Shown here: piece by piece, positions 29,700-44,500 of the stretch | Layout of the letters: the number at the start of each line of letters is the position of its first letter | Position numbering within the stretch: position 1 is the first letter of the stretch | Assembly: GCF_035083965.1 (NCBI RefSeq) | Contig: NC_089726.1 | Span: 17,613,501 to 17,677,500 of the forward strand | Reading direction: 5' to 3' | Length of the DNA stretch: 64,000 nt | Origin: Branchiostoma lanceolatum | Taxonomy: Eukaryota; Chordata; Leptocardii; Amphioxiformes; Branchiostomatidae | Made by a program: the position numbers and the translations under genes | The notes under the pieces: generated by a model | The model's input: the letters and a program-made list of their open reading frames with translations, nothing else | Databases searched by the model: none | Told to the model about the DNA's origin: nothing

Positions 29700-32390
29700 G
29701 AGCTAAATATGGCTGGAAGTTAACATCAAATATCTTCCCTCATAACAATTATACATTCATAGTACATCTCTTGATGTAGATTTGAATAAATCTGTCTCTG
29801 TAACATCTAATAGTCTAAGTCCTGAAAATGCATATTAGATCAATTTGTGTTATTTTCAAAATACATGTAATAAATGTCTATTTCTTTGGATTTTTCATCT
29901 CCAAAATGTCTGGATAGATTTCTATTTCTATTGTAACCATGAACCATGTATTAACAACCACGTGTCCATAACCACTTTAACAAAGCTTCAAGTAAATTAC
30001 CTGTCATCAGTATAATACAATCAACTATTGCATGACATTGATTGTAGAACACTTAATAAGTGCTCATTGTCAATAGGTTGGTTGTCCATAGATTTTGGCA
30101 GCCAACAATTTAAATTTATGTGTAAGAATACACAAAGTCTCCCATATGACCTAAGTACAGACTTGCAATGTCATTGACCCCCATACTGAACAGTTCTGCA
30201 CTGCCATTGGTTATCACACTTTGTAGCTCTACACTGCTATTGGTTACTGGAATGAAATTACAGCTCTCCATTCTGATTGGCCAAACAAGTACATTTCATT
30301 ACATGTCACTGACCAAAAACTCATGACAGATAGAACACATATCTTTGGTGACAGAAGATGATAGAAATTGTTGGGAGTGACCCGAACTGTACACAATTTT
30401 AATATGTAACACATATCACATAAGTCAAACAGAGAATTTATCAACAGTAATATTTTTCATCAAACTTTACAGATAAATTTTCTTGAAGAAATGTATACAC
30501 CTCTCTCTAGATACAATTAAAATTTCTTCAATTTCAAAAAAATGTTTTTTCATAAAATCAGACTCTTGAAAGCAAATCACACAGAAACAGATAGAAATTT
30601 TAAAACATGATGTAACAATAACATGATATTTGCCTTTAAAATGTCAACATCTTGACGTAAATTCTTACATGTATTGTCAAGAAAACAAGAATCCTATCAT
30701 AAAACTGAGAGAATATATAGACAACTGTCTTATGGCAACAAAGCGACAAAGCATGTATATTCTCAATATATGCAGTCATGTACAAAATATGTATTTTTGG
30801 GAAGACAGGCAAGCAAGGCAGCCTGCTTGTAGTTTACTAACAAATTTGTTGATAGAATCTATCATCTCTACCATACAATTTGTCAGTGGGCTAAAATCCA
30901 TCCTATTTTGGCATAGCAGCAAAGGAAGAGGGCCTCAGGCCAATGTCTCGCAGAGATTTGGAAGAACGACTGCATTTGAACAGTAGGAAAAGGCGAATAG
31001 TAGCACGGCAATGCTTTGGAAACATGTCTAAAATGGCACTTTCTGACAACAGTTCTTGCATACCATGCTGATTTTGTACAATAGACAACACACAAAATGA
31101 TTGATACCATCATCATAACATGGTAAACAATACCTTCTCATTGAATGGAGCCCCCTGCTTGGACAAAAATCTAGTGTTTAACCTTGAATTCTATTATACT
31201 GTCCTTTGCTCAATACATTTATTGAAACATTATCAGAGCCACATGTGTCAACGTTCCCTCGGTACGCAAAGGGTTAAGCATGTAGTTTGCCCAGCAGGCG
31301 TCTTGGGTATGAAAGACCTCGGTCAAAGCAATGGCTACAGTTGTTTGGAAGACTGCAAAAACTGTAACCACTATTGAACTGAAAGAAACCATTGGAAGTA
31401 GAGATTAGCATTGATGGAAATGCAGCAGTCAAAATTTTGCCCTAAATTTTTCTAGCCAAGCAACACTTTTATTCACAAAATTTGATCTAAAAAACCTGCA
31501 ACATGAAAGGATTTCGAGAAGCTGACAGAAGCTTGTCGGTAAAAAAGATGTTGATTCCATTGACATTATACAACAAGCCATACCTGTAGAAATATTGATA
31601 TTAATAATACGATATGTAGGAAGAGCATAACAGTTGGCTCATGATGATACATTGGCCAACGTTGAGGTAATTATGTTTAAAATTACAATTTGACAAACTA
31701 AAATGAATTTATGAAATCAAAGTTCAGAAATTTCCCAATAAATTTTTTAAACTTAGTCTTGTTCCCGTTACTAATGCCTCAATCAGTTAGTTTTGACGTA
31801 ATGGAATGTTGATTCGAATCTATTGCTTCTTGATTTACTGTATACATTCTAGTACTGTTGATGTTTTTGTCAGTATTGCAATTTGTCTGTATGCATAGTA
31901 TGCTTGGTCATCTAATCTGGCCAATGAGAAGTTTTGAATAGTTCTACCAGGATAGAAGAAGACTAGATGGATAAGCTGGCATGTTTAAGAACAACAGTTG
32001 AACTGATATACTGTATTGCAACAATCAAAACTAACAGAAACCAACTCTTTATAAAAACTCTTTTAGGAGCTGGAATTTGTCTGCCATTCTAACTCTGTAC
32101 AACGTTTTAACCTTTGTTGAAGAAATTAATTCTTTGCTTTTGTTACATTGTTCCTGATTGGACATAAAACTTTGCTGAGTCTCGTGGTATTTGCTGGTCA
32201 CTTTGCTTTTCTTCTCCTGCAACATCCCTTTTTCTTGAATAGTTTGATCTGAACGTCTGCAACATCACAGGTGTTTGGATGGCAACACTGTGTCTTGAGG
32301 GGGGAATAGCACTGATTTTATGACACCTCGTGTTAAAACCTTTTTTTGAGACCTGATCACCAGATAAATGAAACTGACCCTCCCTCCATT
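29700..32390. other. AT-rich intergenic sequence, nothing recognised
   Basis: Between the convergent rolling-stone-like and C12orf56-like genes. No exon with coding character, no clear repeat ends and no long inverted repeats were seen. Confidence 0.45.
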
Positions 32391-32391
32391 T

Positions 32392-32461
32392 CTTGGAATG
32401 GTGTGTTCCATTGAGATAATATATAGACACATATAGCCCAAGTGGAACACACCATTTCAAG
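32392..32461 (-). other. 70-bp hairpin in the probable 3' UTR of the C12orf56-like gene
   Basis: Arms of ~22 bp around TGGAATGGTGTGTTCCA pair with about two mismatches, leaving a ~24-base AT-rich loop. Size and shape resemble an animal pre-miRNA hairpin, but a tiny MITE is equally possible. It starts ~115 bases beyond the stop codon on the gene's strand. Confidence 0.4.
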
Positions 32462-32576
32462 AGTAGGGTGGTGATGTTTGAATATGTTATGACTAATTTC
32501 ATTGGTGAATAGGGCCTTGGGGGTTGGCAGGACTATGTCAATGTCAATGTCGTTGGCCATTGCCATTACCGATCCT

Positions 32577-35500
32577 CTAGCGATGCTTCTGCTGCACAAA
32601 TATGGTGACCTGTCGTATCAGCTTCTGGGCAAGTCTGCTGATTGGGTAATACATGGGCAACTTCTCCTGAACCACTGGCCAAGTGATGAAGTACCTGACA
32701 GAGGGAAAAAAGACACAATGAGAAACACTGATTTCAGCATGTATACCTGGTTCTCTCATTTGCATGTTTGTGATCTTATTAGCATTTTTGTGACACCTTA
32801 CTTGGGATGACTTACAAATTTCAAAACATGGCCAACTGCGCATGCTTGAGTGATGATTTAGCATATATAAACCTGGAAAAAATGCACTATAACATCCCTT
32901 AACCTTTTTTTTATGTAAGATGGAAGTGAAGACATTTTCTTCAAAGAACACAATGTGGCTATTTTCAAGCTATTGTCAAGCTGCCATTACAAGGTCTGGA
33001 GTCACATGTGTCAACGAAGAATGTCAATGTTCCTCAGGGAGGACTTAAAAAAAGTAATTTGCTCAAGAAACCTGACAAACGATAAGCAGAATATTGCTGA
33101 AAGTAAGAAAAAATTAAGTGGACTGCCAGAAACTTTGCCCTTATGTTATATGTTAACATTGCCACTTATGTTCTTTACAGGCTTGTCTCTAATGTGTTTA
33201 AGATATTAGCTATGATATACATAATCTTTAATTTGTTCCAACAGATGACAAACAAGGAATGCTGTATAAGCTGTAACTTGAATAACATTTAACTTCAGCA
33301 CCAAGGACAGGCTTATTATGATATTTGGGCTTTTACTGTTTGTCTTCAAAGACATATCCTCACCTAAACTCCTCGGTGAAGTTGTCCCTGATATGGTTGG
33401 CAAGACTGGAGCCGTACTGGATGAAGGTGCTGAGAAGGTAGAACTGCTGGAAGACCAGGATCGCTTGTGACGGGGAGAGCGGGAGGGGGGTGGACGGCGA
33501 CAGTAGCCTCATTGCACTGGCAACTAGCACATTGATGAAGCTCACCTAGAAAACAGAAAAAACGGTTTTAAAACTGTTACAAGAAGTAAAAAAGCTGTCA
33601 GCACCCCCTCCATTGATGTAACTTAGTATAGTCCATCATGAATATGGAATAAAGAGTGCTCTCAAGAAAGACAACCTGAAGAAATACGACCTCTTCTCTA
33701 CCGGACCTGGAGTCGAGCACTCATCAATGTATCTTACTAACACAAGCCTAGCATACAAGGTTATAGCAGCATCTAAGGTCTCTGCCTAAGTCACTAAGGA
33801 TGAAGCAACAAAAACACTTACTATCAGAAAACAATCCGTCTTTTGGGATAGGAAATTTCTTTACAGAGTAACACATAGAATAGATAAGAATGGAACAGAA
33901 AAGGACAAAACTATGGATGTCAATGTCCTGTTCTGAAATACACATGTAGCAACATCATCATGGTCAAAAAGATCAACCACTGATTTTGTTATCATAGAAT
34001 AATAAAATCCATTGGGTTTATCTTATTGAAAAGAAGAAACTTGTTCCAACAGATGACAGACAAGGAATACTGTACATGTATAAGCTGTAACATGAATAAC
34101 ACTTCAGCACCAAGGACAGGTTTATTATTACAGCAGGGCTTTCACTGTACATTTTAAAACATTCATATTGGTTGAACTTACAAAAGAATACTTACAGACT
34201 GCTGCATGTTCTCTAATACCAGAAGCACCCAGGTCAAGTTCAGCATGTTACTATCGCTATCTCCAGATCCAGCCTACAACACACAAACACAAACAACGAT
34301 AGAGAAAATTTCACACATTTGGCATGTGAAAGATGCAGAAATTTCTTTGCAGCCTTTAGAGATGCATATGAAAATGAAAAATAAAATGTGACCCACATCC
34401 CTGAAGGAACCTCGGGTATAACCTTGGGCTGTTCGTGCAACTGCACGGCGGCCTCGCCACGGCACGCATTTTTGGCCAAACACACCGAGTCACCCCTACT
34501 CTTCTCAATTGGGTCCTTTTACGTGCAGAGATTTGATGCTTGAGGCTTATGCCGAAGCTCCCCAGTACCCGGAGCCGCCAGCTTTAAGTCACCATTCGAA
34601 ATGACAAATGCAATCCCTTACAACATGTCGACTCTAGGATCGAACTCGGGCCCCAGGATTCACGGAATTTGATCTAGATGGTGAAGCAGCGGGGTTGCGT
34701 TACCGCTTGCGCCACGGGGACATCATACATATATTAACTCTAAAATGTTCACCTGGACATTTTAATGCCAGCCCCAGTGTTGTGTGACAATGCTACAAAA
34801 TTGAATGTACATGTACATACCTCGTGAGCGATAAGAATGATTTCAAACAGGACGGACGTGGCTACTTCGGAGTAATGACGGATCAGACTCTGGACCTGAA
34901 GAAGACATGCAAACAGTTAGGAATGAAGTATAAAACAATACAAAAACATGGACTTTGCACAAAGTAGTATACATTCTGTGAAATGCATGTTTGTTAACAG
35001 TTCTTTTGATATATATACCAAGTAAGTACACCACAAACCTTAAGTTTCTGAAGTTTCTGAAATACTTGAATTCAAATGTCTTTTTGGTACACATAAACAA
35101 GTATCAACAGTCAACATCAAAAATCCCAATACTGTATACAAGGAATTATTCATAACCATGACATTACTTTTCTTTCTAAGGGATATTTAATTTTCAATGT
35201 TTTAAAGAGGGCTTTTGCATTATTACTACTACTTATATTGCAAAAAAGGCAAGCCCCCCTCTGAAAGTTTTGAAATGGAATAGCCTGAAGGGTTCACTGA
35301 CCTCTGGGTCCTCTGGATGTTGGATGTTGAGGGACGTCCTGAGTGCCTGAGTGCGAGGGCTGCGTGCTCGAATCCCCCCGGGACTGCACACCAGCATCTC
35401 TAACAGGTTCCGCAAGTGTTTTCCCCTGTGGATTCAAGATTTACGTTTCTTTTCACTGATACAGTAGGTAATAACAGTCATTGAAAAGCAGTAAAAATGA

Positions 35501-38500
35501 CACTTTTTAACATATAAGATGCTAAGACCATGTTGATTTGATTATATGAATGACATCCTCTGGGAAACCTAAAACTGGTGCGAGTTGTGCGAATAAAAAA
35601 AGAAAGTTGTCTTCATTATGAAATCTATGTGGTCAGGAAGGATGAACAAAACTAAACACACAGAGTATGGCATACCGAAATATAGATTCTTCATTTTTGT
35701 TCTCTCAAAACTTCTTCTTTGACATTAGCATTTGTTTTTTGAATTACTTTTTGCCATTTACATCATGTATTTTCTCATTTTGTAGCTGCGTTGCTTAATT
35801 TACAGTATGGCTGGAAACTTTTTTTTGGAAACGGACAAAATTTGATGCGTGCGCGGATGTCATCCTAATAATCAAATCAACATGGCCTAACCTGGAACAT
35901 GTGAATGATACATGTAGGTCTTTACCTTGTTGAATTGAGAACGACGACTCTGGAAGGCAGCACAGTCGTACCCCTGAACATGGTGCATAGCGTCTCTGCA
36001 ACCTGAATGGACAACCTGTACAGAGTAACATGCAAGTGAAGGTTACTCCTCTGTGAAAGTATTAAGAGAGTGAGGAAGAGAAAGGCAACCTGTGTCTTGT
36101 AGAAGATAAGAGAATTAACTTGTCGGCAGCATCTTAGTAGATGAAACAGGGAAATAAAGTTTGTACAAGTCTGTGTATAGTGTATTTCTCTCTTTAGTTT
36201 ATAAATACATTTTACATCTGTTATCATAAAAATCTCACACCCCAAACTACATGTAGGGTTGTGTACCTAAACTACCGGCCCGCCTGAAAGATCTGTTGCA
36301 TATCAGTTATGCTGTCCCTAGGTGTCACTTTAGTCACCATTGGTGTCACATGAGGCCATGAGGTTAGGAGACCAGTCACAAGATAAGCATATACTTGGTG
36401 TAGATTTATATCGGTACAGTCCTGGTACTTTATGATCTCAGGTAATTTTCACGGTACAGAACTCAGGTACACAGTACAGGTATGCAGCCCTTCCCATGCC
36501 TGTGATCATGACACCCCCTCCATTTGGACCTCTGGGAAGAATGGCCATGTGTATATAGTTTTATGTCATGCCTGGGCCTGATACGGGTGTTCCGGACCGT
36601 GTGATAACTATCTGGATCACATAGGGTTCGGGAGTGTTATCACACAGGCTTCCATAGAATATTTCGAGTGCATTTCGAGAGCGCCGGTTGCGTCGCCGTT
36701 GGAAATTCGAGTACCGGATTCGGAGGTTAGAATCCACGTTGTTACAGCTTCTTGTTCTAGTACACAAAACTCCCTCAACTTCTGGCGCATTCCTCATTGA
36801 AATGTGTGTTTTCTCGGGTGGGTATGACCAAGGTATGACACAGTATATGAATAAAATACAACACGGTGTATTCCACATCACCCTCGGTCCCAGCCCTCCC
36901 GCAGATCGGATCTATCCTACCCGCGGTCGGGCTGGTACCTCCGGTGATACGGAATACCCCGTGTTGTATTCTATATGTACAGGCCGACAGGGCCATCCAA
37001 GGAAAATACAGGTTTCTACTCTACTCTACTACACTACTACCCTAGCCCAAACTGAAGCCGGAGGATACTCACTCTAACTCGTCGGCTCTGTTGTTCCGCT
37101 GCCCATGTCCCAGGGGCGTGGTGCCAGGCAGGTGCTTCTGCAGTTGTTTTATCAGGAACTGAAACAAGTCCCCTGACTTAAGGACAAGATTATAGAAGTC
37201 AGCCACTTGAGGACACATAATTGTTATCAAGTCAAGGCAGTTTTTGAGACCGTTAAGTTCCAAGGTGACGTGGGCGTGGTTAACGGTTAGAGCGTTGGGC
37301 TCAGAACCAACAGGTCCCGGGTTCGATACTCACCATGCCCCGACGTTGTACCCTTGGGAAAGACACTTTACACGACTTTCCCTGCCGATGGAGTGACGCC
37401 CATCGAGCCACTTTGGCTTATCTGTCAAAACGTGTGCCAAAAATACACTAGCCAACATCTGCACATTGCACCTTTTTTAAGTTCCAAGGCAGTCAGCTTT
37501 GATCAGCATCCTATATGAGCATACTTAGATTTACTGGTACAAACCAGATGGAATAAAGAAAGCAACACTAGTACTAGTGCCATGGGTTTTCCCAGCAGTT
37601 TTTGTTATCTGATGAAGCCTTATTACTGATGACCGACAGAAATTATGGCCGTCCCTATTAATATGTCTATATCTTCACAGACAAAATTGGCCTGTTCAAT
37701 AAGAAAAAGACCGGAATCAGCAAATAACAGGTTGTTGGCAGATATTTTCAGCCCTTGTAGACCTATCATCAACAATATTACTAACACAGTATGATGTTTA
37801 GTGGGAAATTATACCTTGCTCAACACAATCATGTATAACACCTTGTCAAATATTATATAAGAATATAAGAGTAAAGAACATCTGAGCCATGGATACACGG
37901 AACAGGACCTGGTGTAAATACGCCATGCATATACATAAACACTGTAATTGGTTCATTTGAGCCTCAAACCACCGAGAAAGCCGCACACAAGGCGAAACTA
38001 CTAAGTCTGGATGTGGGCCTGAATAAAGTTCTAAACGGGAACTATGTGGCTACAGCGTCTTTTCTGAAGATACGGCTTGAGGTTGCTCACTACTATTTGC
38101 CTACGCCATGTATGTAACGTTACTTACCTTCCAGAAAAGTTTCTTGAGCGTGAAGTATCGTTGAGCGGCCGTGTTGAGCTCCTGTAACAGACTGAACACC
38201 AGCTCTATCCCACTGTCATCTCCCAACAGCTCTCGCTTCAGCTGCTGGAACAGTAGCTCCAGCTGCTTGCTGTAGCGGGATTAGAACCAGGAACTCGTTC
38301 ATTGCATTGTATAATTAGCAGGATTTTAGCTACGATTTATAAACAGGGTGTCCCAAAATTCTCCAACGGGCTCTATGGATCTAACAATTACCCAGTAGCT
38401 TGGCATGTCAATCAATTTTCATGCTGTCCCAGTGTCTGGTATGAGGAAAAAACAACAGTCGCAGTATGTCTGTGGGGAAGACATAATCATGTAATGTAAT

Positions 38501-41500
38501 TACCAGAAAACAGGGTGTCCTCTAGCTGGGTGTCCCCTGCAAAAGGAGGGCATCTAATTTCTTTGTTTTCCTATAGTGTGGGGCGTCCAAAAGACGCCCT
38601 GAGGCCCTGCTAGCTAATAGCCTGATAGTTAGATAATTATAATGGTAGTGAATGTTTTAGATAGCATCCACTATCTCTCTGTCAGTCACTGACAAAACAC
38701 TGTAGATGCTATCTGAAACATTTGACCAGTTGCTTGAGTAACTTTTGTATTGCTACAATATAACGAAACACATTGATCATTTTGCACATAAGATTTAACA
38801 TCTATGTACAATGTAAGACAGGGCTGTCTCCAGGACCCGTCCTTCCATCCCAGGACGGAAATTTGCTTGTTGGGACGGAAAAAAATTCAACCCTGTCCGT
38901 CAAAAAATATCATTTACATGTCCTAAAACTGATGAAAATCTATTTTTGTAAGCTTGACAGATTCAACATTGAAAATCAAAAACATGGGTCCCAAACAACG
39001 AGTGGGACAGAAAAAAATTTAAAGCTGGAGACAGCCCTGATGTAAGACAACAAAATAATGCAAACAGATCTACATAAACCATATGATATTATCTTACATT
39101 TTGAGTGAATTCCTTTGTGGTAACTGTTAGTATAGTAGCTTTAAAATTCCCATTGTAATGTACACAAACATGTACTTGCACTTAACGTTGTATTCACATG
39201 CATATAAGAAGGCTTCGCAGTGCGTATACATTATAAAGTGACAGACTGTACACACATACCTGCCAGTACCAGCTGCTGTGGATGTGCCTTGGGGACTGTC
39301 TTCATTCAAGTCGTTGGTGGCATGCTATAGTAAACATATAATATCTTATCAGAACCGCAAGACAAATGATATCAAATCAAACCTGCAATATGGTATTCTT
39401 ATTATGCAGGCAAATTTTCAAAATTTACCATCCAACCAAGGGTTTCACAGGTTGGTATTAATTTCTGCAGATCAGTGCCAGCTATATAACAACTTACAAT
39501 CAGATGGGCATTCCAAGCTGACCGCAGCTGCATCAGCATAGGGGACTCTGCAGACAGCATGTACAGGTGAAGTTCCTCATCCCAGGAATCCCAGTCCTCG
39601 GAGCCATCACTTGAGTCCGACCCTAGCGAACGCGAAGACCCCGTATTGGACGCAGACGCTGCTTCCGAGTTTTTCGACGAGCTTCTTCTCCGCCCTGGGG
39701 TTTTTAAAGACGAGGATTGTCTGTGGTCTCCCTTGTCAAGCCCCAGGGGTGGGGGTAACGGTCTTCTTGAATTATTGCTATTTTTCGTGTTGTTGGGGCT
39801 TTGGGGAGCGGTGGGGAGCGGACGTGAATCTCGTCCCCCAGCTGAGCCCACTCTTCTCTGCTGCTGCTTGATTTCTTCCTTTTCTAAAGTCAAATCCCTG
39901 AGCTGAGACGTCGGGAGGGAATGCGAGAGCTTAGCCTTCTTTGGGACATCCCTCTCCGCCTCCCGTTTTGCCGCTTGCAAGGATGCTTCGTTGAAACTGA
40001 CGCTGAGTTTGGACGATGTCCTGCGTGCTTTCTTCTCCTTTTTCGAAGAGGGCGAGTTCTCCGACAGCTCGAAGGGGTCTGGGACAGAGAGCTGGTGCGG
40101 GCTCCGTAGCGGCGTGGACGGGCTGGACGGAAAGGACGGCGTGGAGGGTTGCGCGCCATGACGTATGCAGATGTGCTGAGTCTCCGCCTGCTGGTCTCCT
40201 CCAAGGAATTCAGGAAAGTCATTGATCTGAGGAAAGGGAAAGAACAGTTGATTTATCAAATCATAGATATCACAGTTCAGACAACACCGCTATACATGTA
40301 TGCGCTACAACACTACAATTTATGAGAATGAACAGTGACTGCCATTGCTTCATTTTACTTTAAAAACTTTGTCGGCGACTAATTCAGAGCAAATTATATA
40401 TAACTTGTCGAGTACACTCTAGATCTAGTCATACATTGGCCAATAATAAAGGATGTGTGAAGATATGTTAAACTTAAAGTCTCAACTTTTGTACTTTCCC
40501 AGCTGGTTCAGTATCACAGCACTGAAGCCAGTCATTCAGGTATACTGTAAGAGCATACCTTGAGTAAACAACCTTCCTGTGACTGACTCACAGCTGTTGT
40601 ATTCAATTTAAATTTTGATGCCATGGTTTGCCACCTTGTCAATAACTACAAACATACACCATCTGTATGAGCTGCTATCCAATGCGTTGCTAAACAAGCT
40701 GCTAGGGGGTCCAACCACTACTCTCTTACATCACAAGCTATCTGCCACCAAATAATCAAGACCATAGAATCATTATATAAGAATGTCCAGGTCAAAAGAT
40801 AAAAAAAACTGAAGTTCTGCTGCAGTACCAAGGTCACATACCAGGAGGCCCAAAATCGACCTTGACCTTTGTCTCCCCAACACCTACATGTACATACGCA
40901 CCAAATATCATTGTAATCCATCCAGACGTTTTTGAGTTCTGCTGACTACAATAGTCCAGAAACACAAACACAGAGACAGACAGACACACAGACACAAAGA
41001 CAGACAGACACACAGACACGGCAAAACCAATATCTCCATTTTTCATGGAGATAAAAATAATAGGATTCTTTTTAATTGTTAGGTGGCTGTTTGAATGGCC
41101 CAGCTCCAAAGGTCACTGCTTATGACAAAGTTTACATGCAATGTTTACTTCTTACACGAGCAATTTACCTTGTTAACACTTATCAAGGGGTTGTTGAGCA
41201 AATGACGATGACAAAAGTTTCAACCGCTTGACACAGCAACTGTTGGGTATGTAAACCAAGTGTGCAAACAATCTACTATGTTCACTCCACTGATATACCC
41301 ATATGTAGGCTTTGCATACTGACACAGCTTACTGTGACCTAGATACTAAAAGAAGTAAGGTATCATAAAGAAACAGTTAGATAATCATATACAATAAGTC
41401 ACATATTAGTCTTTTCTCTAATAAAATGTTTATTGCTTTATTACCGTCTAGTTTGTGCAAACAATCTGCCATTTTTACTCCAGTTATATAAAACATGAGG

Positions 41501-44500
41501 GAAGCAGTGCATATAATATACCACGGCACGAAATCGAATATTTAAGGGAACTTTCCGAATGACGGAAACAAGAATTAAAGGTCGGGAAATATTTCAGCAG
41601 AGTTTACGGGGCCGTAAATGCCGCTGAAAGTAAGATTTGAGCTTTCCGCAACCTTTTCGCGTTCGTTAAGATGAATTAAATGAATACAATATCTTTCCAT
41701 GGACTTGAAGCATCCTTATATATATCGTATAGATGAAACATTATATTACATCAGTAACCGATATATTCTCGAAGCAGTTATATTCTCTCCTGGGGACTAA
41801 TAGTGTCTCGATTTCTAAAATCTTGGGGAATAGCTGATATACCCGAAACGGTCTTCGATCTTTAAGATACACCCATTTGCAGTTAACACCGATCCCACTT
41901 AAGAGATTTCTGTTACAGTCTTTTTTTTTTTAAATAACGCACGCGCGCACATTGTACGTCTACTTTGTAGCAAAATTAGACATATAGTCCATACCTATCT
42001 TCGTCGGAGTTGATCTTCTTTTATCCGTGTTTATGCTACAGCTTACAAAAAACAGCAGTTATATTCTTAGGTTTATCCCCCCTTTTATGTTTAGGTAGAG
42101 ATAAGCTGTCGGAAAGCGGGCGTTTTCCCTCGCAGTTATTTCTACCTTTCCGATATCCTTCCGTTACATATACGCTCGGTTTACATAATCCAATCTTATG
42201 TTTAGGTAGAGAAAAGCTGCCGGAAAGCGGGCGTTTTCCCACGCAGTTATTTTTACCTTTCCTATATCCTTCCGTTACATGTAGGATCGGTTTACATAGA
42301 AGGGGGGGAGACCTCCCCCTTTTATGTTTAGGTAGAGAAAAGCTGTCGAAAAGCGAGCGTTTTCCCTCGCAGTTATTTTTACCTTTCCGATATCCTTCCG
42401 TTACCATTAAGCTCGGTTTACATAACCCCCTCTTATGTTTAGGTAGAGAAAAGCTGTCGGAAAGCGGGCGTTTTGCCTCTTATTTATTTCTACCTTTCCC
42501 ATATCCTTCCGTTACATATAGGATCGGTTTACATAGAAGGGGTGAGACCTCCCCCCTTTTATGTTTAGGTAGAGAAAAGCTGTCGGAAAGCGAGCGTTTT
42601 CCCTCTTATTTATTTCCACCTTTCCGATATCCTTCCGTTACGTATAGGATCGGTTTACATAGAAGGGGGGAGACCTTCCCCCTTCTATGTTTAGGTAGAG
42701 AAAAGCTGTCAGAAAGCGGGCGTTTTCTCACGTAGCTATTTTTACCTTTCCGATATCCTTCCGTTACATATAGGCTCAGTTTAAATAGCCCACTCTTCTG
42801 TTTAGGTAGAGAAAATTTGTCGGAAAGCGAGCGTTTATCCTCGCTATTATTTTTACCTTCCCGATATCCTTCCGTTACATGTAGGATCGGTTTACATAGA
42901 AGGGGGGGGGGGGGACCTCGCCCTTTTATGTTTAGGTAGAGAAAAGCTGTTGAAAATCGAGCGTTTTCCCTCGCAGTTATTTCTACCTTTCCGATATCCT
43001 TCCGTTACCATAAGGCTCGGTTTACATAATCCCCTCTTATGTTCAGGTAGAGAAAAGCTGTCGGAAAGCGAGCGTTTTCCCTCTTATTTATTTCCACCTT
43101 TCCGATATCCTTCCGTTACATATAGGACCGGTTTACATAGAAGGGGGGAGACCTTCCCCCTTCTATGTTTAGGTAGAGAAAAGCTGTCAGAAAGCGGGCG
43201 TTTTCTCACGTAGCTATTTTTACCTTTCCGATATCCTTCCGTTACATATAGGCTCAGTTTAAATAACCCACTCTTCTGTTTAGGTAGAAAAAAGTTGTCG
43301 GAAAGCGAGCGTTTATCCTCGCCATTATTTATACCTTTCCGATATCCTTCCGTTACATGTAGGATCGGTTTACATAGAAGGGGGGGGGGGACCTCGCCCT
43401 TTTATATTTAGGTAGAGAACAGCTGTCGAAAAGCGAGCGTTTTCCCTCGCAGTTATTTTTACCTTTCCTATATCCTTCCGTTACATGTAGGATCGGTTTA
43501 CATAGAAGGGGGGGAGACCTCCCCCTTTTATGTTTAGGTAGAGAAAAGCTGTCGAAAAGCGAGCGTTTTCCCTCGCAGTTATTTTTACCTTTCCTATATC
43601 CTTCCGTTACATGTAGGATCGGTTTACATAGAAGGGGGGGAGACCCCCTCCTTTTATGTTTAGGTAGAGAAAAGCTGTCGAAAAGCGAGCGTTTTCCCTC
43701 GCAGTTATTTTTACCTTTCCGATATCCTTCCGTTACCATTAAGCTCGGTTTACATAACCCCCTCTTATGTCGAGGTAGAGAAAAGCTGTCGGAAAGCGGG
43801 CGTTTTCCCTCTTATTTATTTCTACCTTTCCCATATCCTTCCGTTACATATAGGATCGGTTTACATAGAAGGGGTGAGACCTCCCCCCTTTTATGTTTAG
43901 GTAGAGAAAAGCTGTCGGAAAGCGAGCGTTTTCCCTCTTATTTATTTCCACCTTTCCGATATCCTTCCGTTACGTATAGGATCGGTTTACATAGAAGGGG
44001 GAGACCTTCCCCCTTCTATGTTAAGGTAGAGAAAAGCTGTCAGAAAGCGGGCGTTTTCTCACGTAGCTATTTTTACCTTTCCGATATCCTTCCGTTACAT
44101 ATAGGCTCAGTTTAAATGACCCACTCTTCTGTTTAGGTAGAGAAAATTTGTCGGAAAGCGAGCGTTTATCCTCGCCATTATTTTTACCTTTCCGATATCC
44201 TTCCGTTACATGTAGGATCGGTTTACATAGAAGGGGGGGGGGACCTCGCCCTTTTATGTTTAGGTAGAGAACAGCTGTCGAAAAGCGAGCGTTTTCCCTC
44301 GCTGTTATTTCTACCTTTCCGATATCCTTCCGTTACATGTAGGATCGGTTTACATAACTCCCTCTTATGTTTAGGTAGAGAAAAGCTGTCAAAAAGCGAG
44401 CGTTTTCCCTCGCAGTTATTTCTACCTTTCCGATATCCTTCCGTTACATATAGGATCGGTTTACATAGAAGGGGGGAGACCTCCCCCCTTTTATGTTTAG

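Noticed and set aside
37159..37263. Extension of C12orf56-like exon 5 upstream (CPQVADFYNLVLKSGD)
   Set aside because: The acceptor CTTAAG at 37177 gives the natural junction FWK|SGDLFQFL; the alternative CAG at 37159 would drop SGDLFQ. Sequence further upstream is taken as intron, though it stays open.
39611..40225. Several + strand frames over the large C12orf56-like exon
   Set aside because: Antisense shadows of exon 2 (39498-40226).
42010..42735. 241-residue open frame, and similar frames on both strands to 43739
   Set aside because: It runs through the 111/126-bp array; unit lengths divisible by three keep frames open on both strands. No start context, splice logic or known domain.
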